Of a DNA stretch of 64,000 nucleotides, positions 45,911 to 56,422 are shown piece after piece. How positions within the stretch are numbered: position 1 is the stretch's first letter; every line of letters starts with the position of its first letter. The stretch lies in NCBI GenBank assembly GCA_943787445.1, contig CALSML010000006.1, forward strand, positions 1 to 64,000, read 5' to 3'. The notes under the pieces were generated by a model that saw only the letters and a list, made by a program, of their open reading frames with translations, searched no databases and was not told the origin of the DNA. The position numbers and the translations under genes were made by a program. Origin of the DNA: an uncultured Alphaproteobacteria bacterium (GTDB lineage Bacteria > Pseudomonadota > Alphaproteobacteria > UBA6615).

Positions 45911-48900
45911 ATGAACAGACAGACATCAGACGTGCAAAACGCCGAAATCACAGCCCGGTCAGCTGCCACGAAACCCATGCTTTATGACGGCCAGCGTTCG
46001 GCCCAGGGCCTCTACAACCCGGCCAGCGAGCATGACGCCTGCGGCATCGGCATGATCTGCTCGATTCGCAATGAGCGTAGCCGTAAGATCGTCGAGGACG
46101 GGCTGAAGATTCTCTGCAATCTGGAGCATCGCGGCGCCGTGGGCGCGGACCCGAAGGCCGGTGACGGCGCGGGCATCCTGATCCAGCTGCCCCATGAATT
46201 CTTCCGCGTCGAAGCGGACGCACTCGGCTTCAAACTGCCCGAACCCAATCATTACGGCGTGGCGCAGCTGTTTCTGCCCCGTGATTCGGCCCACCATGAC
46301 CATGGTGGAAGATGCCTATGTGATGGCGGCCGCGCAGGAGGGACTGGAGATTCTCGGCTGGCGCGACGTGCCGGTGGATTCGTCCATCCTCGGTGAGAGC
46401 GTGAAGCCGACCGAGCCGGTCCACCGTCAGGTCTTCATCGCGCGGGGTGCGGATATCGCCGATGACGATGCTTTCGAGCGCAAGCTTTTCGTCATGCGCA
46501 AGGTCGCCTCCAATCATCTGCGCAGCAATTTTCCCGAGGAAGCCCAGGGCTACTACCCGGTGTCCTGTTCCTCGCGCACCATCGTCTACAAGGGGCTGGT
46601 TCTCGCCGACGGCGTGCTAACCTATTTCAAGGACCTTCAGGACGAGCGGGTGATCTCCGCCGTGGCCCTGGTGCATCAGCGTTTCTCCACCAACACCTTC
46701 CCGTCCTGGCCGCTGGCCCATCCCTATCCGGATGATCTGCCACAATGGCGAGATCAACACCCTGCGCGGTAATTCGAACTGGATGGCCGCCCGTCAGGCG
46801 AGCATGTCCTCCCCGATCTTCGGCGATGACATGCAGAAGCTCTGGCCGATCTCGGTTGAGGGCCAGTCGGATTCCGCCTGTTTCGACAATGCGCTCGAAC
46901 TGCTCTACCAGGGCGGTTACACGCTGCCCCATGCGGTGATGATGCTGATCCCCGAGGCCTGGGCCGGCAATCCGCTGATGGATGAGGAATTCCGCGCTTT
47001 CTACGAATACAACGCCGCGCTGATGGAGCCGTGGGATGGTCCGGCGGCGATCGCCTTCACCGATGGCAAGGTCGTCGGCGCGACCCTGGACCGCAACGGC
47101 CTGCGTCCCGCGCGCTATCTGGAGACCAAGGACGGTTTCGTCCTGCTGGCTCGGAAATGGGCGTCCTTGATATTCCCGAAGAGAACATCGCCCGCAAATG
47201 GCGTCTGCAGCCCGGCAAGATGCTGCTGATCGATCTGGAGCAGGGCAAGACCATCTCCGATCATGATCTCAAGACCGAACTGGCCAACAGCCATCCCTAT
47301 CAGGAGTGGCTGGCCCGCTCGCAGATCCGCGTGAAGGATCTGCCCGAAGTCGGACGCGCCGCGCCGCTGTCCGAAACCCCGCTGCTCGATCGGCAGCAGG
47401 CCTTCGGCTATTCTCAGGAAGATCTGAAATTCCTGATGCTGCCCATGGCCCATACCGGCCAGGAGGCAACCGGCGCCATGGGCACGGACACGCCGCTTTC
47501 GGCCCTTTCGCTCCAAATCCAAGCCGCTGGCTTCCTATTTCAAGCAGCTCTTCGCCCAGGTGACCAACCCGCCGATCGATCCGATCCGCGAGGAGATCGT
47601 CATGTCGCTGGTTTCCTTCATAGGGCCGCGTCCCAATCTGCTCGATCTGGAGGGCACCTCGACCCTCAAGCGGCTCGAAGTGCGTCAGCCGATCATCAGC
47701 AATGCGGGGCTGGAGAAGATTCGCGCCATTGGCGACATCGCCGACAACCAGTTCCAGACCCAGACCCTCGACATCACCTATGCGGTGGAGCGGGGCGTGG
47801 CCTATATGGAAGAGGCGATCGACAATCTCTGCGACCGCGCCGAAGAGGCCGTGGGTCAGGGCTACAACATCATCATTCTGTCGGATCGACTGGTCGGGCC
47901 GGACCGTGTGGGCATTCCCTCGCTGCTGGCCACCTCGGCCGTGCATCATCACCTCATTCGCAAGGGCCTGCGCACGTCCGTGGGCCTGGTGGTCGAAACC
48001 GGCGAAGCCCGCGAGGTGCATCACTTCGCAACTCTGGCCGGGTTCGGCGCGGAAGCCATCAATCCGTGGCTGGCCTTCGAGACCCTGGCCGATCTGCGGG
48101 AAATGGTCGATGAGCAGCTGACCGACGAGCAGGTCATCCGCCGTTACATCAAGGCGATCGACAAGGGCCTGCTGAAGGTCATGTCCAAGATGGGCATCTC
48201 CACCTATCAGTCCTATTGCGGCGCGCAGATTTTTGACGCGGTCGGCCTGCAGTCCTCCTTCGTGGAGAAGTACTTCACCGGCACCCACACCGCGGTGGAG
48301 GGCGTCGGACTGGCAGAGGTTGCGCGCGAGACTATGGAGCGCCACGCCAATGCCTTCGGAAACAACCCGATTTACAAGGGTGCGCTGGATGTGGGCGGTG
48401 AATATGCCTTCCGGATCCGGGGCGAGAAGCATTCCTGGTCGCCTGAGACGGTGGCCGATCTGCAGCACGCCGTGCGCGGGGACCTGCCCGACAAGTACCG
48501 CTCCTTTGCCGCGGCCATCAATCAGCAGGATGAAGAGCTGATGACTCTGCGCGGTCTTTTCCGTCTGAAGAGTGCCGAGGATGCGGGCCGCAAGCCCGTG
48601 CCGCTGGACGAAGTGGAACCCGCGGAGAATATCGTGAAGCGTTTTGCGACCGGCGCCATGTCCTATGGCTCGATCAGTCGCGAAGCCCACACCACGCTGG
48701 CCATCGCCATGAACCGGATCGGCGGCAAGTCGAACACCGGTGAAGGCGGCGAGGAGGTGGACCGGTTTGTCCCCATGGACAACGGCGATTCCATGCGCTC
48801 GAAGATCAAGCAGGTGGCCTCGGGCCGTTTCGGTGTGACCACGGAATATCTCGTCAATTCCGACATGATCCAGATCAAGATGGCCCAGGGCGCCAAGCCC

Positions 48901-50625
48901 GGTGAGGGCGGTCAGCTGCCCGGTCACAAGGTGGATGCAGTGATCGCGAAGGTGCGTCATTCGACCCCGGGTGTCGGCCTAATTTCCCCGCCGCCCCATC
49001 ACGACATCTACTCGATCGAGGATCTGGCCCAGCTGATCTACGATCTCAAGAACGTGAATTCGAAGGCCGATATCAGCGTCAAGCTGGTCTCGGAAATCGG
49101 TGTCGGCACGGTCGCAGCGGGTGTCTCCAAGGCACGCGCGGATCATGTGACGATTTCGGGCTTCGAGGGCGGCACCGGTGCGTCACCGCTCACCTCCATC
49201 AAGCATGCCGGCTCGCCCTGGGAAATCGGTCTTGCCGAAACCCAACAGACGCTGGTCATGAACGATCTGCGCGGGCGCATTTCCGTGCAGGTGGATGGGG
49301 GTCTGCGGACCGGCCGCGATGTGGTTGTGGGCGCCCTGCTGGGAGCCGACGAGTTCGGCTTTGCCACCGCGCCGCTGATCGCGACGGGCTGCATCATGAT
49401 GCGCAAATGCCATCTCAACACCTGTCCGGTCGGCATCGCGACCCAGGACCCGCAGCTGCGCAAGAAGTTCACGGGCGAGCCTGAGCATGTGGTCAATTAT
49501 TTCTTCTTCGTGGCCGAAGAGGTCCGAGAACTGATGGCCGCCATGGGCTTCCGCACGGTGAACGAGATGATCGGCCAGACCGACATGCTCGACACGAAAA
49601 AGGCGATTGCCCACTGGAAGGCTCAGGGGCTGGATTTCAGAAATCTGTTCTTCAAGCCCGAAGAGGCCGCTCATGTGGATATCCACCGCACGATCGACCA
49701 GAACCACCCGATTGTGGACATCCTCGATCGTAAGCTGATCGAACAGGCCAAACCGGCCCTCGAGGACGCCACGCCGGTGCAGATCGAACTGCCCATCGGC
49801 AACACCGACCGGTCGGCCGGCGCCATGCTCTCGGGCGAGGTGGCCCGCAAATACGGCCATGCCGGCCTCACCGAAGATACTATCTGGATCACGCTCAAAG
49901 GCGTTGCCGGGCAGAGCTTCGGGGCCTGGGTGGCGCGCGGTGTGACCCTCGATCTCATTGGTGAAGCTAATGACTATGTGGGCAAGGGCCTGTCGGGCGG
50001 CAAGCTGATCGTCCGTCCCGATCCCAACAGCGGCATCAACCCGGATGAAAGCATGATTGTTGGCAACACGGTGCTTTATGGCGCCGTAACCGGGGAGTGC
50101 TACTTCCGCGGCATTGCCGGCGAACGCTTTGCCGTCCGTAATTCGGGCGCCATCGCGGTGGTCGAGGGTGCGGGCGATCACGGTTGTGAATACATGACCG
50201 GCGGCATCGTCGTGGTGCTGGGGGAAACCGGACGCAACTTCGCGGCGGGTATGTCGGGCGGTATTGCCTATGTGCTCGACGAGGATGGCGGGTTCGAACG
50301 TCGCTGCAATCTCGCGATGGTCGATCTGGAACCCATCGAAGGCGAAGAAGAAGTCATGGAGAAATTGCATCGCTCGGACATCGAATCCCACGGAATGGTC
50401 GATGTGCAGTCGGACATGACGCGGTTTGACGCCGAACGTCTGCGCAAGCTGATTGGGAACCATGTGCGCTACACCGCCTCCACGCGCGGGCAGCACATCC
50501 TCGACAACTGGAATGCATATCTCCCGACATTCGTGAAGGTCATGCCGGTCGAGTATCGTCGGGCACTTCAGGAAATGCAGGTAGAGCAGACCGGTGAAAT
50601 GAACATCGGCATGCGGAGGGGCTAA
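45911..50625 (+). CDS. gltB: Glutamate synthase large subunit (frameshifted in the first third)
   Basis: About 1571 codons. The glutaminase domain starts after a 43-residue propeptide at the nucleophile Cys44 ([11 protein letters not shown]). Later features: [19 protein letters not shown], the synthase domain with [10 protein letters not shown] and [20 protein letters not shown], and the 3Fe-4S cluster [13 protein letters not shown]. The C-terminal beta-helix repeats ([20 protein letters not shown] and similar) are present. It transfers glutamine amide nitrogen to 2-oxoglutarate. Frame changes at about 46290, 46735, 47155 and 47520; the remaining 3 kb is open. The stop overlaps the gltD ATG (TAATG). 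Confidence 0.95.
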
Positions 50626-52043
50626 TGGGCAAGGTTACAGGATTCATCGAGATCGAGCGGCACGACCGCACCTATAAACCGGCCGCGGACCGCATTCGGA
50701 ACTTCAAGGAATTCGTGATTCCGCTCGAGGAACGCGATCTGGAGCGTCAGGCGGCGCGTTGCATGGATTGCGGCATTCCGTTCTGTCACAACGGCTGCCC
50801 GGTCAACAACCAGATCCCGGACTGGAATGACCTGGTCTACAATTCCGACTGGGAGGAAGCCTCGCACAACCTCCACTCCACGAACAATTTTCCAGAGTTC
50901 ACCGGGCGCATCTGCCCGGCCCCGTGTGAAGCGGCCTGTACGCTGAACATTGATGACTCCCCGGTCACCATCAAGACCATCGAATGTACCATCGTGGACC
51001 GGGCCTGGGACGAGGGCTGGATCAAGCCCCAGATTCCCGAGAGCAAAACCGGCAAGCGCATTGCCGTTGTCGGCTCCGGCCCGGCCGGTATGGCCGGGGC
51101 CCAGCAGCTCGCCCGTGCGGGGCATGAGGTGCATCTCTACGAGAAGAACGAGACCCCGGGCGGCCTGCTCCGCTTCGGCATCCCCGACTTCAAGATGGAA
51201 AAGCACCTGATCGACCGCCGGATGGATCAGATGATCGCCGAAGGCGTCGTCCTCCATTGCGGCATACATATCGGCGTGGATATGAGCGCGGCCGATCTGG
51301 AAGCCAATCACGACGCCGTGCTGCTTTGTGGCGGCGCGGAAATGCCCCGGGACCTGCCCGTGGAAGGCCGCGATCTGGATGGCGTGCACTTCGCCATGGA
51401 TTTCCTGCCCCAGCAGAACCGCCGGGTGGCAGGCAGCAACCTCAACGAGGTGGAACCCATTCTGGCTTCCGCTAAGAACGTCGTTGTCATTGGTGGCGGC
51501 GACACGGGGTCGGATTGCATCGGCACCTCGATCCGTCAGGGCGCACTCTCGGTGGTCCAGCTTGAAATCATGCCCGAGCCACCGGAGAAGGAAAACAAGG
51601 GTCTCACATGGCCGCACTGGCCACTGAAGATGCGCACCTCGTCCAGTCAGGAAGAGGGCGCGGAGCGGGACTTCTCCGTGACGACCATGAGCATCGGTGG
51701 CGAGAACGGCCACGTGACCCATCTTAACTGCGCCCGGGTGGATGAACAGTTCCAGCCGATCGCGGGAACGGAATTCGAACTCAAGGCCGATCTGGTCCTG
51801 CTCGCCATGGGCTTCGTCCATCCGGTCGCCGAAGGCCTGCTGAACGATCTGGAACTCGAACTCGACGGTCGCGGCAACGTTCAGGCTGACACCAACGCCT
51901 ATGCCACCAGCCGCGAGAAAATCTTCTCCGCCGGCGACATGCGCCGCGGCCAGTCACTTGTGGTCTGGGCCATCCGCGAAGGCCGTCAGGCCGCCCGCGC
52001 GGTGGATGCATTCCTGATGGGAAGCTCGGAACTGCCGCGGTAG
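50625..52043 (+). CDS. gltD: Glutamate synthase small subunit (NADPH, FAD)
   Basis: 472 aa. The N-terminal 4Fe-4S region is [20 protein letters not shown] with [10 protein letters not shown] further on. The FAD loop is [19 protein letters not shown] (about residues 147-165), the NADPH loop [13 protein letters not shown] (about 294-306), and the C-terminus has [18 protein letters not shown]. It supplies NADPH electrons to GltB; together they form the main ammonium-assimilating GOGAT. Starts on the last base of gltB. Confidence 0.97.
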   Translation: MGKVTGFIEIERHDRTYKPAADRIRNFKEFVIPLEERDLERQAARCMDCGIPFCHNGCPVNNQIPDWNDLVYNSDWEEASHNLHSTNNFPEFTGRICPAPCEAACTLNIDDSPVTIKTIECTIVDRAWDEGWIKPQIPESKTGKRIAVVGSGPAGMAGAQQLARAGHEVHLYEKNETPGGLLRFGIPDFKMEKHLIDRRMDQMIAEGVVLHCGIHIGVDMSAADLEANHDAVLLCGGAEMPRDLPVEGRDLDGVHFAMDFLPQQNRRVAGSNLNEVEPILASAKNVVVIGGGDTGSDCIGTSIRQGALSVVQLEIMPEPPEKENKGLTWPHWPLKMRTSSSQEEGAERDFSVTTMSIGGENGHVTHLNCARVDEQFQPIAGTEFELKADLVLLAMGFVHPVAEGLLNDLELELDGRGNVQADTNAYATSREKIFSAGDMRRGQSLVVWAIREGRQAARAVDAFLMGSSELPR

Positions 52044-52052
52044 GCGACGTTT

Positions 52053-52832
52053 CTAGTCAAACAGCGCCACAGCCCGCGTCCAGCCCGCCGTGCCGCCCCT
52101 GATCTTGCAGGGGAAGCACGTCACCACAAATCCGGTGTCGGGCAGTTGCTCCAGGTTCTGCAACTTCTCGATTTGGCAGTAGGGCTCTTCGATGCCCGCA
52201 TAGTGGCCCTCCCAGATGATCGAGGGGTCCTTGGTCTCTTCCCAGAGCTTTGCCGTGTGGGCGAATGGCGCGTCCCAGGTCCAGGCGTCGGTGCCGCACA
52301 CGCGCACGCCCCGTGAGGTGAGGTAGAGGGTCGCCTCGCGTCCCATGCCGCAGCCCCGGTCGATATAGTCATCCTGACCATAGGCCGCGGCGGCCGAAGT
52401 GTTCACCACCACGATATCCAGCGGCTGCAGGTCGTGGCCGATGCGTTCGAGTTCGGCTTCGATGTCGGCGGCGGTAACCAGATAACCATCGGGAAAATGC
52501 CGGAAGTCGAACTTCACTCCCGGGCGCATGAACCAGTCCAGCGGCATCTCGTCGATGCCGTGCATCGGGTCGCCGTTCTTGTCCACCGGGTGATAGTGCA
52601 GGGGGGCATCCACATGGGTGCCGTTATGGGTCGCCAGCGTGATCGTCTCATAGGCCGAGGCCACGCCGCCGGGCAGGTCGTCCGTGTCGAGGCCGGGATA
52701 GAGCTTGCGCCACCGGTCCAGATTGTCGCCGTGCTCCATCATCTTGAATGTCGGACGCATGGCCGGCGGGTCGACGATGATCACGTCATCAAGCGCCATG
52801 GAGATATCAACGATTTTGCCGGGGATCTGCAT
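52053..52832 (-). CDS. Cyclase family metal hydrolase (kynurenine formamidase-like)
   Basis: 259 aa. The diagnostic cyclase motif HxGTHxDxPxH is present as HNGTHVDAPLHYH (about residues 69-81), with ISMALDDVIIVDPPAM near the start and AWTWDAPFAH later. Members include kynurenine formamidase, isatin hydrolase and others; no kynurenine pathway gene is nearby, so the substrate is open. Converges with gltD, 9 nt apart. The start has GAGAGA upstream. Confidence 0.85.
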   Translation of the reverse strand: MQIPGKIVDISMALDDVIIVDPPAMRPTFKMMEHGDNLDRWRKLYPGLDTDDLPGGVASAYETITLATHNGTHVDAPLHYHPVDKNGDPMHGIDEMPLDWFMRPGVKFDFRHFPDGYLVTAADIEAELERIGHDLQPLDIVVVNTSAAAAYGQDDYIDRGCGMGREATLYLTSRGVRVCGTDAWTWDAPFAHTAKLWEETKDPSIIWEGHYAGIEEPYCQIEKLQNLEQLPDTGFVVTCFPCKIRGGTAGWTRAVALFD

Positions 52833-52854
52833 TGGCGGGTCTCTCTCTTTTTGT

Positions 52855-52955
52855 CGTCATGGCCGAATGTGGTCCGGCCATCCACGTGGTGGTGTCAGAT
52901 TATGACACCGAGTGTGCCGATGGACGTGGATGCCCGCAACATGTGCGGGTATGAC
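52855..52955. repeat. Intergenic inverted repeat, family B, copy 3
   Basis: About 101 nt from CGTCATGGCCGAATGTGG to ATGCCCGCAACATGTGCGGG and ATGACA; inner arms CATCCACGTGG and GGACGTGGATG. It sits 22 nt upstream of the cyclase start, on the side of the ParB-fold gene. Confidence 0.8.
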
Positions 52956-53047
52956 ACTGCGGGTGCCTTGCCTCACCATTGCGAAATAATGATAGGCTCG
53001 AAACCACGCGGTTATGTCGCGTCGACAAGCATGTGAAAGGGTGACTG

Positions 53048-53293
53048 ATGAAGGATCTGGTTCTCAGAATTGACGAGATTTACATCCCCACGGCTCGACG
53101 CAAGACGGTCGACCCGGAGAAGGTGGCCGCCATCGCCGAGAGCATGCTCGAAGACGGCCAGCAGACGCCGATCATGGTGCGCGATGACGGCAAGCGCCTG
53201 ATCCTGGTCGAGGGCCTGCAGCGCATGGAAGCCGCAAAATCTCTCGGTGAGGAAACCATCGTCGGCATCAAGGTGCAGGCGCGCCGGAGATAA
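53048..53293 (+). CDS. Stand-alone small ParB/Srx-fold protein
   Basis: 81 aa, corresponding to the N-terminal ParB-like nuclease/sulfiredoxin fold only: LRIDEIYIPTARRKTVDPEK, VAAIAESMLEDGQQTPIMV, then the box-II-like ILVEGLQRMEAAKSLGEE in place of GERRLRA. There is no HTH or dimerisation domain, so it is not a chromosome partitioning ParB. The fold can bind nucleotides (CTP or ATP). Starts with GGGTGACTG upstream, is flanked by repeats and has no operon partner. Confidence 0.72.
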   Translation: MKDLVLRIDEIYIPTARRKTVDPEKVAAIAESMLEDGQQTPIMVRDDGKRLILVEGLQRMEAAKSLGEETIVGIKVQARRR

Positions 53294-53308
53294 CTCTCCT
53301 TCTCGTAA

Positions 53309-53380
53309 GTCATACCCCGATCAGGTCCGGGCATGACGATTTAGGGAAACCCTCCCCGCCCTTCAGGGGGGGGAGGGCGA
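53309..53380. repeat. Family A half unit plus family D hairpin, copy 1
   Basis: A shortened family A unit (GTCATACCCCGATCAGGTCCGGGCATGACG, given in two parts) is followed by the family D hairpin CCCTCCCCGCCC, TTCA, GGGGGGGGAGGG. Family D recurs at 53852 and 55219. Confidence 0.7.
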
Positions 53381-53392
53381 ATTCATCAATGC

Positions 53393-53767
53393 CTATTCCA
53401 CCAGCCCATAGGGGTTGTCCACCAGACCCGGGAACATGTCCGTGCGTGGGGGCGAGAAGAACTCGACGATTTCGCAGTCCTCGCGATACCAGACCTCGTG
53501 CTCGACCCCTCCGGGGATCAGCACCAGCGAACCGGCTTCGCAGGTGGCTTCCTCGCCGGTGGAAAACTTGTAGTCGAATTTTCCCTTCATAAGCCATGTG
53601 ATCTGCTCGTTCGGGTGGGAATGTGCGGGAATATGGCTGCCGCCATTGATCTTCGCCCAGAAGCCCATCACCTGTTCGCCGCCGAGCACCTTCATTTCGC
53701 CGAAAGGCATCTTGTGGACAGGCAACCCATCGAGCTGATGGATCAGGGTCGTCAGGTTTTGGGGCAT
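53393..53767 (-). CDS. Cupin-domain protein
   Basis: 124 aa. Metal-binding cupin motif 1 is SHIPAHSHPNEQITWLMKG (two His, Glu), motif 2 AGSLVLIPGGVEHEVWY. ATG 53767 is fixed by GGAGGA six nucleotides upstream; the alternative ATG 53773 has no space after it and longer frames start in repeat DNA. A general small metal cupin; function unknown. It is surrounded by repeats on both sides. Confidence 0.85.
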   Translation of the reverse strand: MPQNLTTLIHQLDGLPVHKMPFGEMKVLGGEQVMGFWAKINGGSHIPAHSHPNEQITWLMKGKFDYKFSTGEEATCEAGSLVLIPGGVEHEVWYREDCEIVEFFSPPRTDMFPGLVDNPYGLVE

Positions 53768-53851
53768 GGTCATTCCTCCGCTATGTGGTGGTCGGAGGAT
53801 AGCACAGCCCGCCAGACCTGAACCTGATCCCGGCATGACGCTTTATGGAAA

Positions 53852-53879
53852 CCCTCTCCGCCCTTCAGGGGGGGGAGGG
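53852..53879. repeat. Family D hairpin, copy 2
   Basis: CCCTCTCCGCCC, TTCA, GGGGGGGGAGGG, preceded by a family A half unit ending GATCCCGGCATGACG. It is the left end of a 270-nt repeat cluster (53820-54092). Confidence 0.7.
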
Positions 53880-53900
53880 AGTCCGGTTTTCTTCCCGGTT

Positions 53901-53976
53901 CGTCATACCCGGACTAGATCCGGGTATCTCGTCTCGGTCTGTCATAAGCTGCCCGGATCAAGTCCGGGCATGACGA
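53901..53976. repeat. Intergenic inverted repeat, family A, copy 5
   Basis: 76 nt, bounded by CGTCAT and ATGACG: ACCCGGACTAGATCCGGGT, linker with CTCGTCTCGGTCTGTCAT, then GCCCGGATCAAGTCCGGGC. Confidence 0.85.
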
Positions 53977-54000
53977 TAAAATTCGTGCTTCCCCCACATC

Positions 54001-54092
54001 GTCACCCCCGCGAAGTTGGGGGTCCATAGACACAGGCGTTCGCCCGGTCAGGCATCGGCGTTTATGGATGCCCGCCTGCGCGGGCATGACGG
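54001..54092. repeat. Intergenic inverted repeat, family C, copy 2
   Basis: CACCCCCGCGAAGTTGGGGGT at the left, about 50 nt, then ATGCCCGCCTGCGCGGGCAT ending ATGACG; same right arm as the copy at 6216. Confidence 0.8.
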
Positions 54093-54113
54093 GTAGGATG
54101 TGCCGTTACCCAC

Positions 54114-55151
54114 TCAGCCGATCTGCCAGTCCAGCGTCTCACCCGCGTGGAGCGGCACTAGGGTCGTCGCACCGGCGGCGACCGTCTCCGGTACGGCGGC
54201 AGGTGCGCGGGTCAGGGTCACGGTGCCTTCGTTCAGGGGCAGGCCGTAGAAATTCGGGCCGTTCTCCGAAGCGAAGGCTTCCAGCTTGTCGAGCGCTTCT
54301 TCGGCCTCGAAGGTCCGGGCATAGCTTTCCAGCGCATAGGCCGCATTGAAGATGCCGGCGCAGCCGCAGGCGGTTTCCTTGTCGCCCACCGGGTGGGGGG
54401 CGGAATCGGTGCCGAGAAAGAATTTCGCCGCGCCCGATGTGGCCGCCCGGCGCAAGGCCTGACGATGGGTTTCCCGCTTGGCCACGGGCAGGCAATAGAA
54501 ATGGGGTCGGATGCCGCCCTTGAACATGGCATTCCGGTTGAAATCCAGATGGTGCGGCGTGATTGTCGCGGCGATATTCACGCCGGCGGCTTCCACAAAG
54601 GCCACCGCATCGGCCGTGGTCACATGCTCGAACACGACTTTCAGTTCCGGGAAATCCGCGACCACGCCGGAAAGCACCTTGTCGATGAAGACAGCCTCCC
54701 GGTCGAAGATATCGATCTCAGGATCGGTCACCTCGCCATGAACCAGCAGAGGCATGCCGATGCGTTGCATGGTTTCCAACACGGCGCGGATATTGGCGAT
54801 ATCGGTGACCCCGTGGCTGGAATTCGTCGTGGCATTGGCCGGGTAGAGCTTGCAGGCGGTGAACACGCCGGCGGCGTGGCCGCGCTCGATCTCGCCCGGA
54901 TCGATATCGTCGGTCAGATAGCAGGTCATCAGCGGCGTGAAGTCCGCGCCCGGTTCCAGCGCGGCCAGTATCCGGTCGCGATAGGACTCCGCCGCCGTCA
55001 CCGTGGTCACCGGCGGGACGAGATTGGGCATGACAATGGCGCGGGCGAATTGCCGGGAGGTGTGATGGACCACCCCGTCGAGCATCGGCCCGTCGCGCAG
55101 ATGCACATGCCAGTCATCAGGGCGCCGGATGGTCAGACTGTCGGTGGGCAT
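54114..55151 (-). CDS. pyrC: Dihydroorotase, class II
   Basis: 345 aa, the homodimeric PyrC form used in pyrimidine synthesis (carbamoyl-aspartate to dihydroorotate). The binuclear zinc residues are in [10 protein letters not shown] (His 15 and 17), the carbamylated lysine in [13 protein letters not shown], the histidines in LLVHGE and FEHVTT, and the aspartate in [11 protein letters not shown] 55151 is preferred over 55157 because GGAG lies seven nucleotides before it. Flanked by repeat clusters on both sides. Confidence 0.94.
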   Translation of the reverse strand: MPTDSLTIRRPDDWHVHLRDGPMLDGVVHHTSRQFARAIVMPNLVPPVTTVTAAESYRDRILAALEPGADFTPLMTCYLTDDIDPGEIERGHAAGVFTACKLYPANATTNSSHGVTDIANIRAVLETMQRIGMPLLVHGEVTDPEIDIFDREAVFIDKVLSGVVADFPELKVVFEHVTTADAVAFVEAAGVNIAATITPHHLDFNRNAMFKGGIRPHFYCLPVAKRETHRQALRRAATSGAAKFFLGTDSAPHPVGDKETACGCAGIFNAAYALESYARTFEAEEALDKLEAFASENGPNFYGLPLNEGTVTLTRAPAAVPETVAAGATTLVPLHAGETLDWQIG

Positions 55152-55218
55152 GAACATACTCCGTGGATTCAGGTGCGGAACAATGATGCCATTCCCGGCA
55201 CCGTGGAGCCAGAGATTA

Positions 55219-55401
55219 CCCTTTCCGCCCTTCAGGGGGGAGAGGCTGTCCGATTAGTGCCCCGGTTCGTCATACCCGGACTTGATCCGGGTATATCGCC
55301 TCGGTCTGTCATGAGGTGCCCGGGTCGAGCCCGGGCATGACGATTTCTTGAGGGACGGACCCCCCGCCTTCGCGGGAGTGACGGTTGCCGGAGGGAATGA
55401 C
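55219..55401. repeat. Repeat cluster upstream of pyrC: family D, A and half C
   Basis: Family D hairpin at 55219-55246 (CCTTTCCGCCCTTCAGGGGG), a family A copy at 55268-55342 and the half family C unit CCCCGCCTTCGCGGGAGTGACG at about 55360-55381. It occupies most of the 316-nt gap 55152-55467 between divergent pyrC and the GST gene. Confidence 0.78.
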
Positions 55402-55467
55402 GTTTCCGCGCGCCGTCGCTATAGTCGCGCCAACAACAAACAGATTTTGAACTGGGAGACCCGCATC

Positions 55468-56346
55468 ATGGTGAAGCTCGCCGAAACCGACATCCTCACG
55501 AAAGAAGTGCTCGACTGGAAGGGGCTGCACCTGTTCCATTTCATGGGCTCCTCCTGTTCCCAGAAGACCCGGATTTCCTTCGGCATGAAGGGCGTCGAGT
55601 GGGAATCCCATCATGTGGATATCGGCAAGTTCGAGAACTTCACCGAGTGGTTCATGGGCATCAACCCGCGCGGCCTGATGCCTACCCTGGTGCATGACGG
55701 CGATGTGCATATCGAAAGCAACGACATCATCAAATATGTCGACGAGACCTTCGACGGTCCGCGCCTCTATCCGACCGACCCCGAGGAACAGGCCTTCATG
55801 GAGGAATCCATGAAGCTGGAGGATGATCTGCATCTCTGCGTGCGGGCGCTGACCTTCCGCTATCTTATGCCGGTCGAGATGATGAAGAAATCCGACGACG
55901 CCATCGACGTGATGGAGGCCGAAGGGGCCGAGACGGTCGGCGGTAAGATCGACGACCGCAAGGCGATTGAAGTGAAGTTCTGGCGCGACATGAATGCCAA
56001 TAACGGCATCACCGACGCCCAGATCATCGAGGCGGTCAGTGAATTCAAACCGGTCTTTGCCGATCTCGACGAACGTCTGGGTCAGCACGAATATCTGCTG
56101 GCCAGCGGCTTCTCGGCGCTGGACATCGCCTGGTGGATCACGGTCTTCCGGGTCACCAAGCTGGGCTTCCCGACCGACCGCTACCCGAATCTGAACGCCT
56201 GGTACGAGAAGCTGCTCGCCCGCGACGAGTTCGTCCGCGAGGTCGCCCCGCCGCCTGAGATGCTGGAAATCTCCAAGGCCCACCAGGCCGCCTGCGCCGC
56301 CGAAGGCAAGAGCATGCAGGACGTGATGGCCGCCAACGGGCTGTAG
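55468..56346 (+). CDS. Glutathione S-transferase family protein
   Basis: 292 aa, longer than common GSTs (about 210). The N-terminal thioredoxin-like domain has LHLFHFMGSSCSQKTRISFG (the possible catalytic Ser/Cys in SSCSQ), INPRGLMPTLVHDG (cis-Pro) and IESNDIIKYVDE. The helical domain includes ERLGQHEYLLASGFSALDIA and the ending YPNLNAWYEKLLAR. The start has GGGAGA upstream. The insert between domains (about residues 110-195) is acidic and unusual in length. Role unknown; possibly detoxification or dehalogenation. Confidence 0.85.
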   Translation: MVKLAETDILTKEVLDWKGLHLFHFMGSSCSQKTRISFGMKGVEWESHHVDIGKFENFTEWFMGINPRGLMPTLVHDGDVHIESNDIIKYVDETFDGPRLYPTDPEEQAFMEESMKLEDDLHLCVRALTFRYLMPVEMMKKSDDAIDVMEAEGAETVGGKIDDRKAIEVKFWRDMNANNGITDAQIIEAVSEFKPVFADLDERLGQHEYLLASGFSALDIAWWITVFRVTKLGFPTDRYPNLNAWYEKLLARDEFVREVAPPPEMLEISKAHQAACAAEGKSMQDVMAANGL

Positions 56347-56364
56347 GCACCTACCTAATTGTAC

Positions 56365-56421
56365 CGTCATACCCGGACTTGATCCGGGTATCCCGTATCG
56401 GTCTGTCATGAGATGCCCGGC
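56365..56421. repeat. Intergenic inverted repeat, family A, copy 7 (truncated)
   Basis: The left hairpin ACCCGGACTTGATCCGGGT and the linker are complete; the right hairpin stops after ATGCCCGG, where the stop codon of the TauE gene (56423) begins. This is the only family A copy cut short by a gene end. Confidence 0.75.
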
Positions 56422-56422
56422 T

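Noticed and set aside
53048-53293. Chromosome-partitioning ParB or parS locus
   Set aside because: No HTH, no ParA partner, no parS-like sites, and the box II motif is altered.
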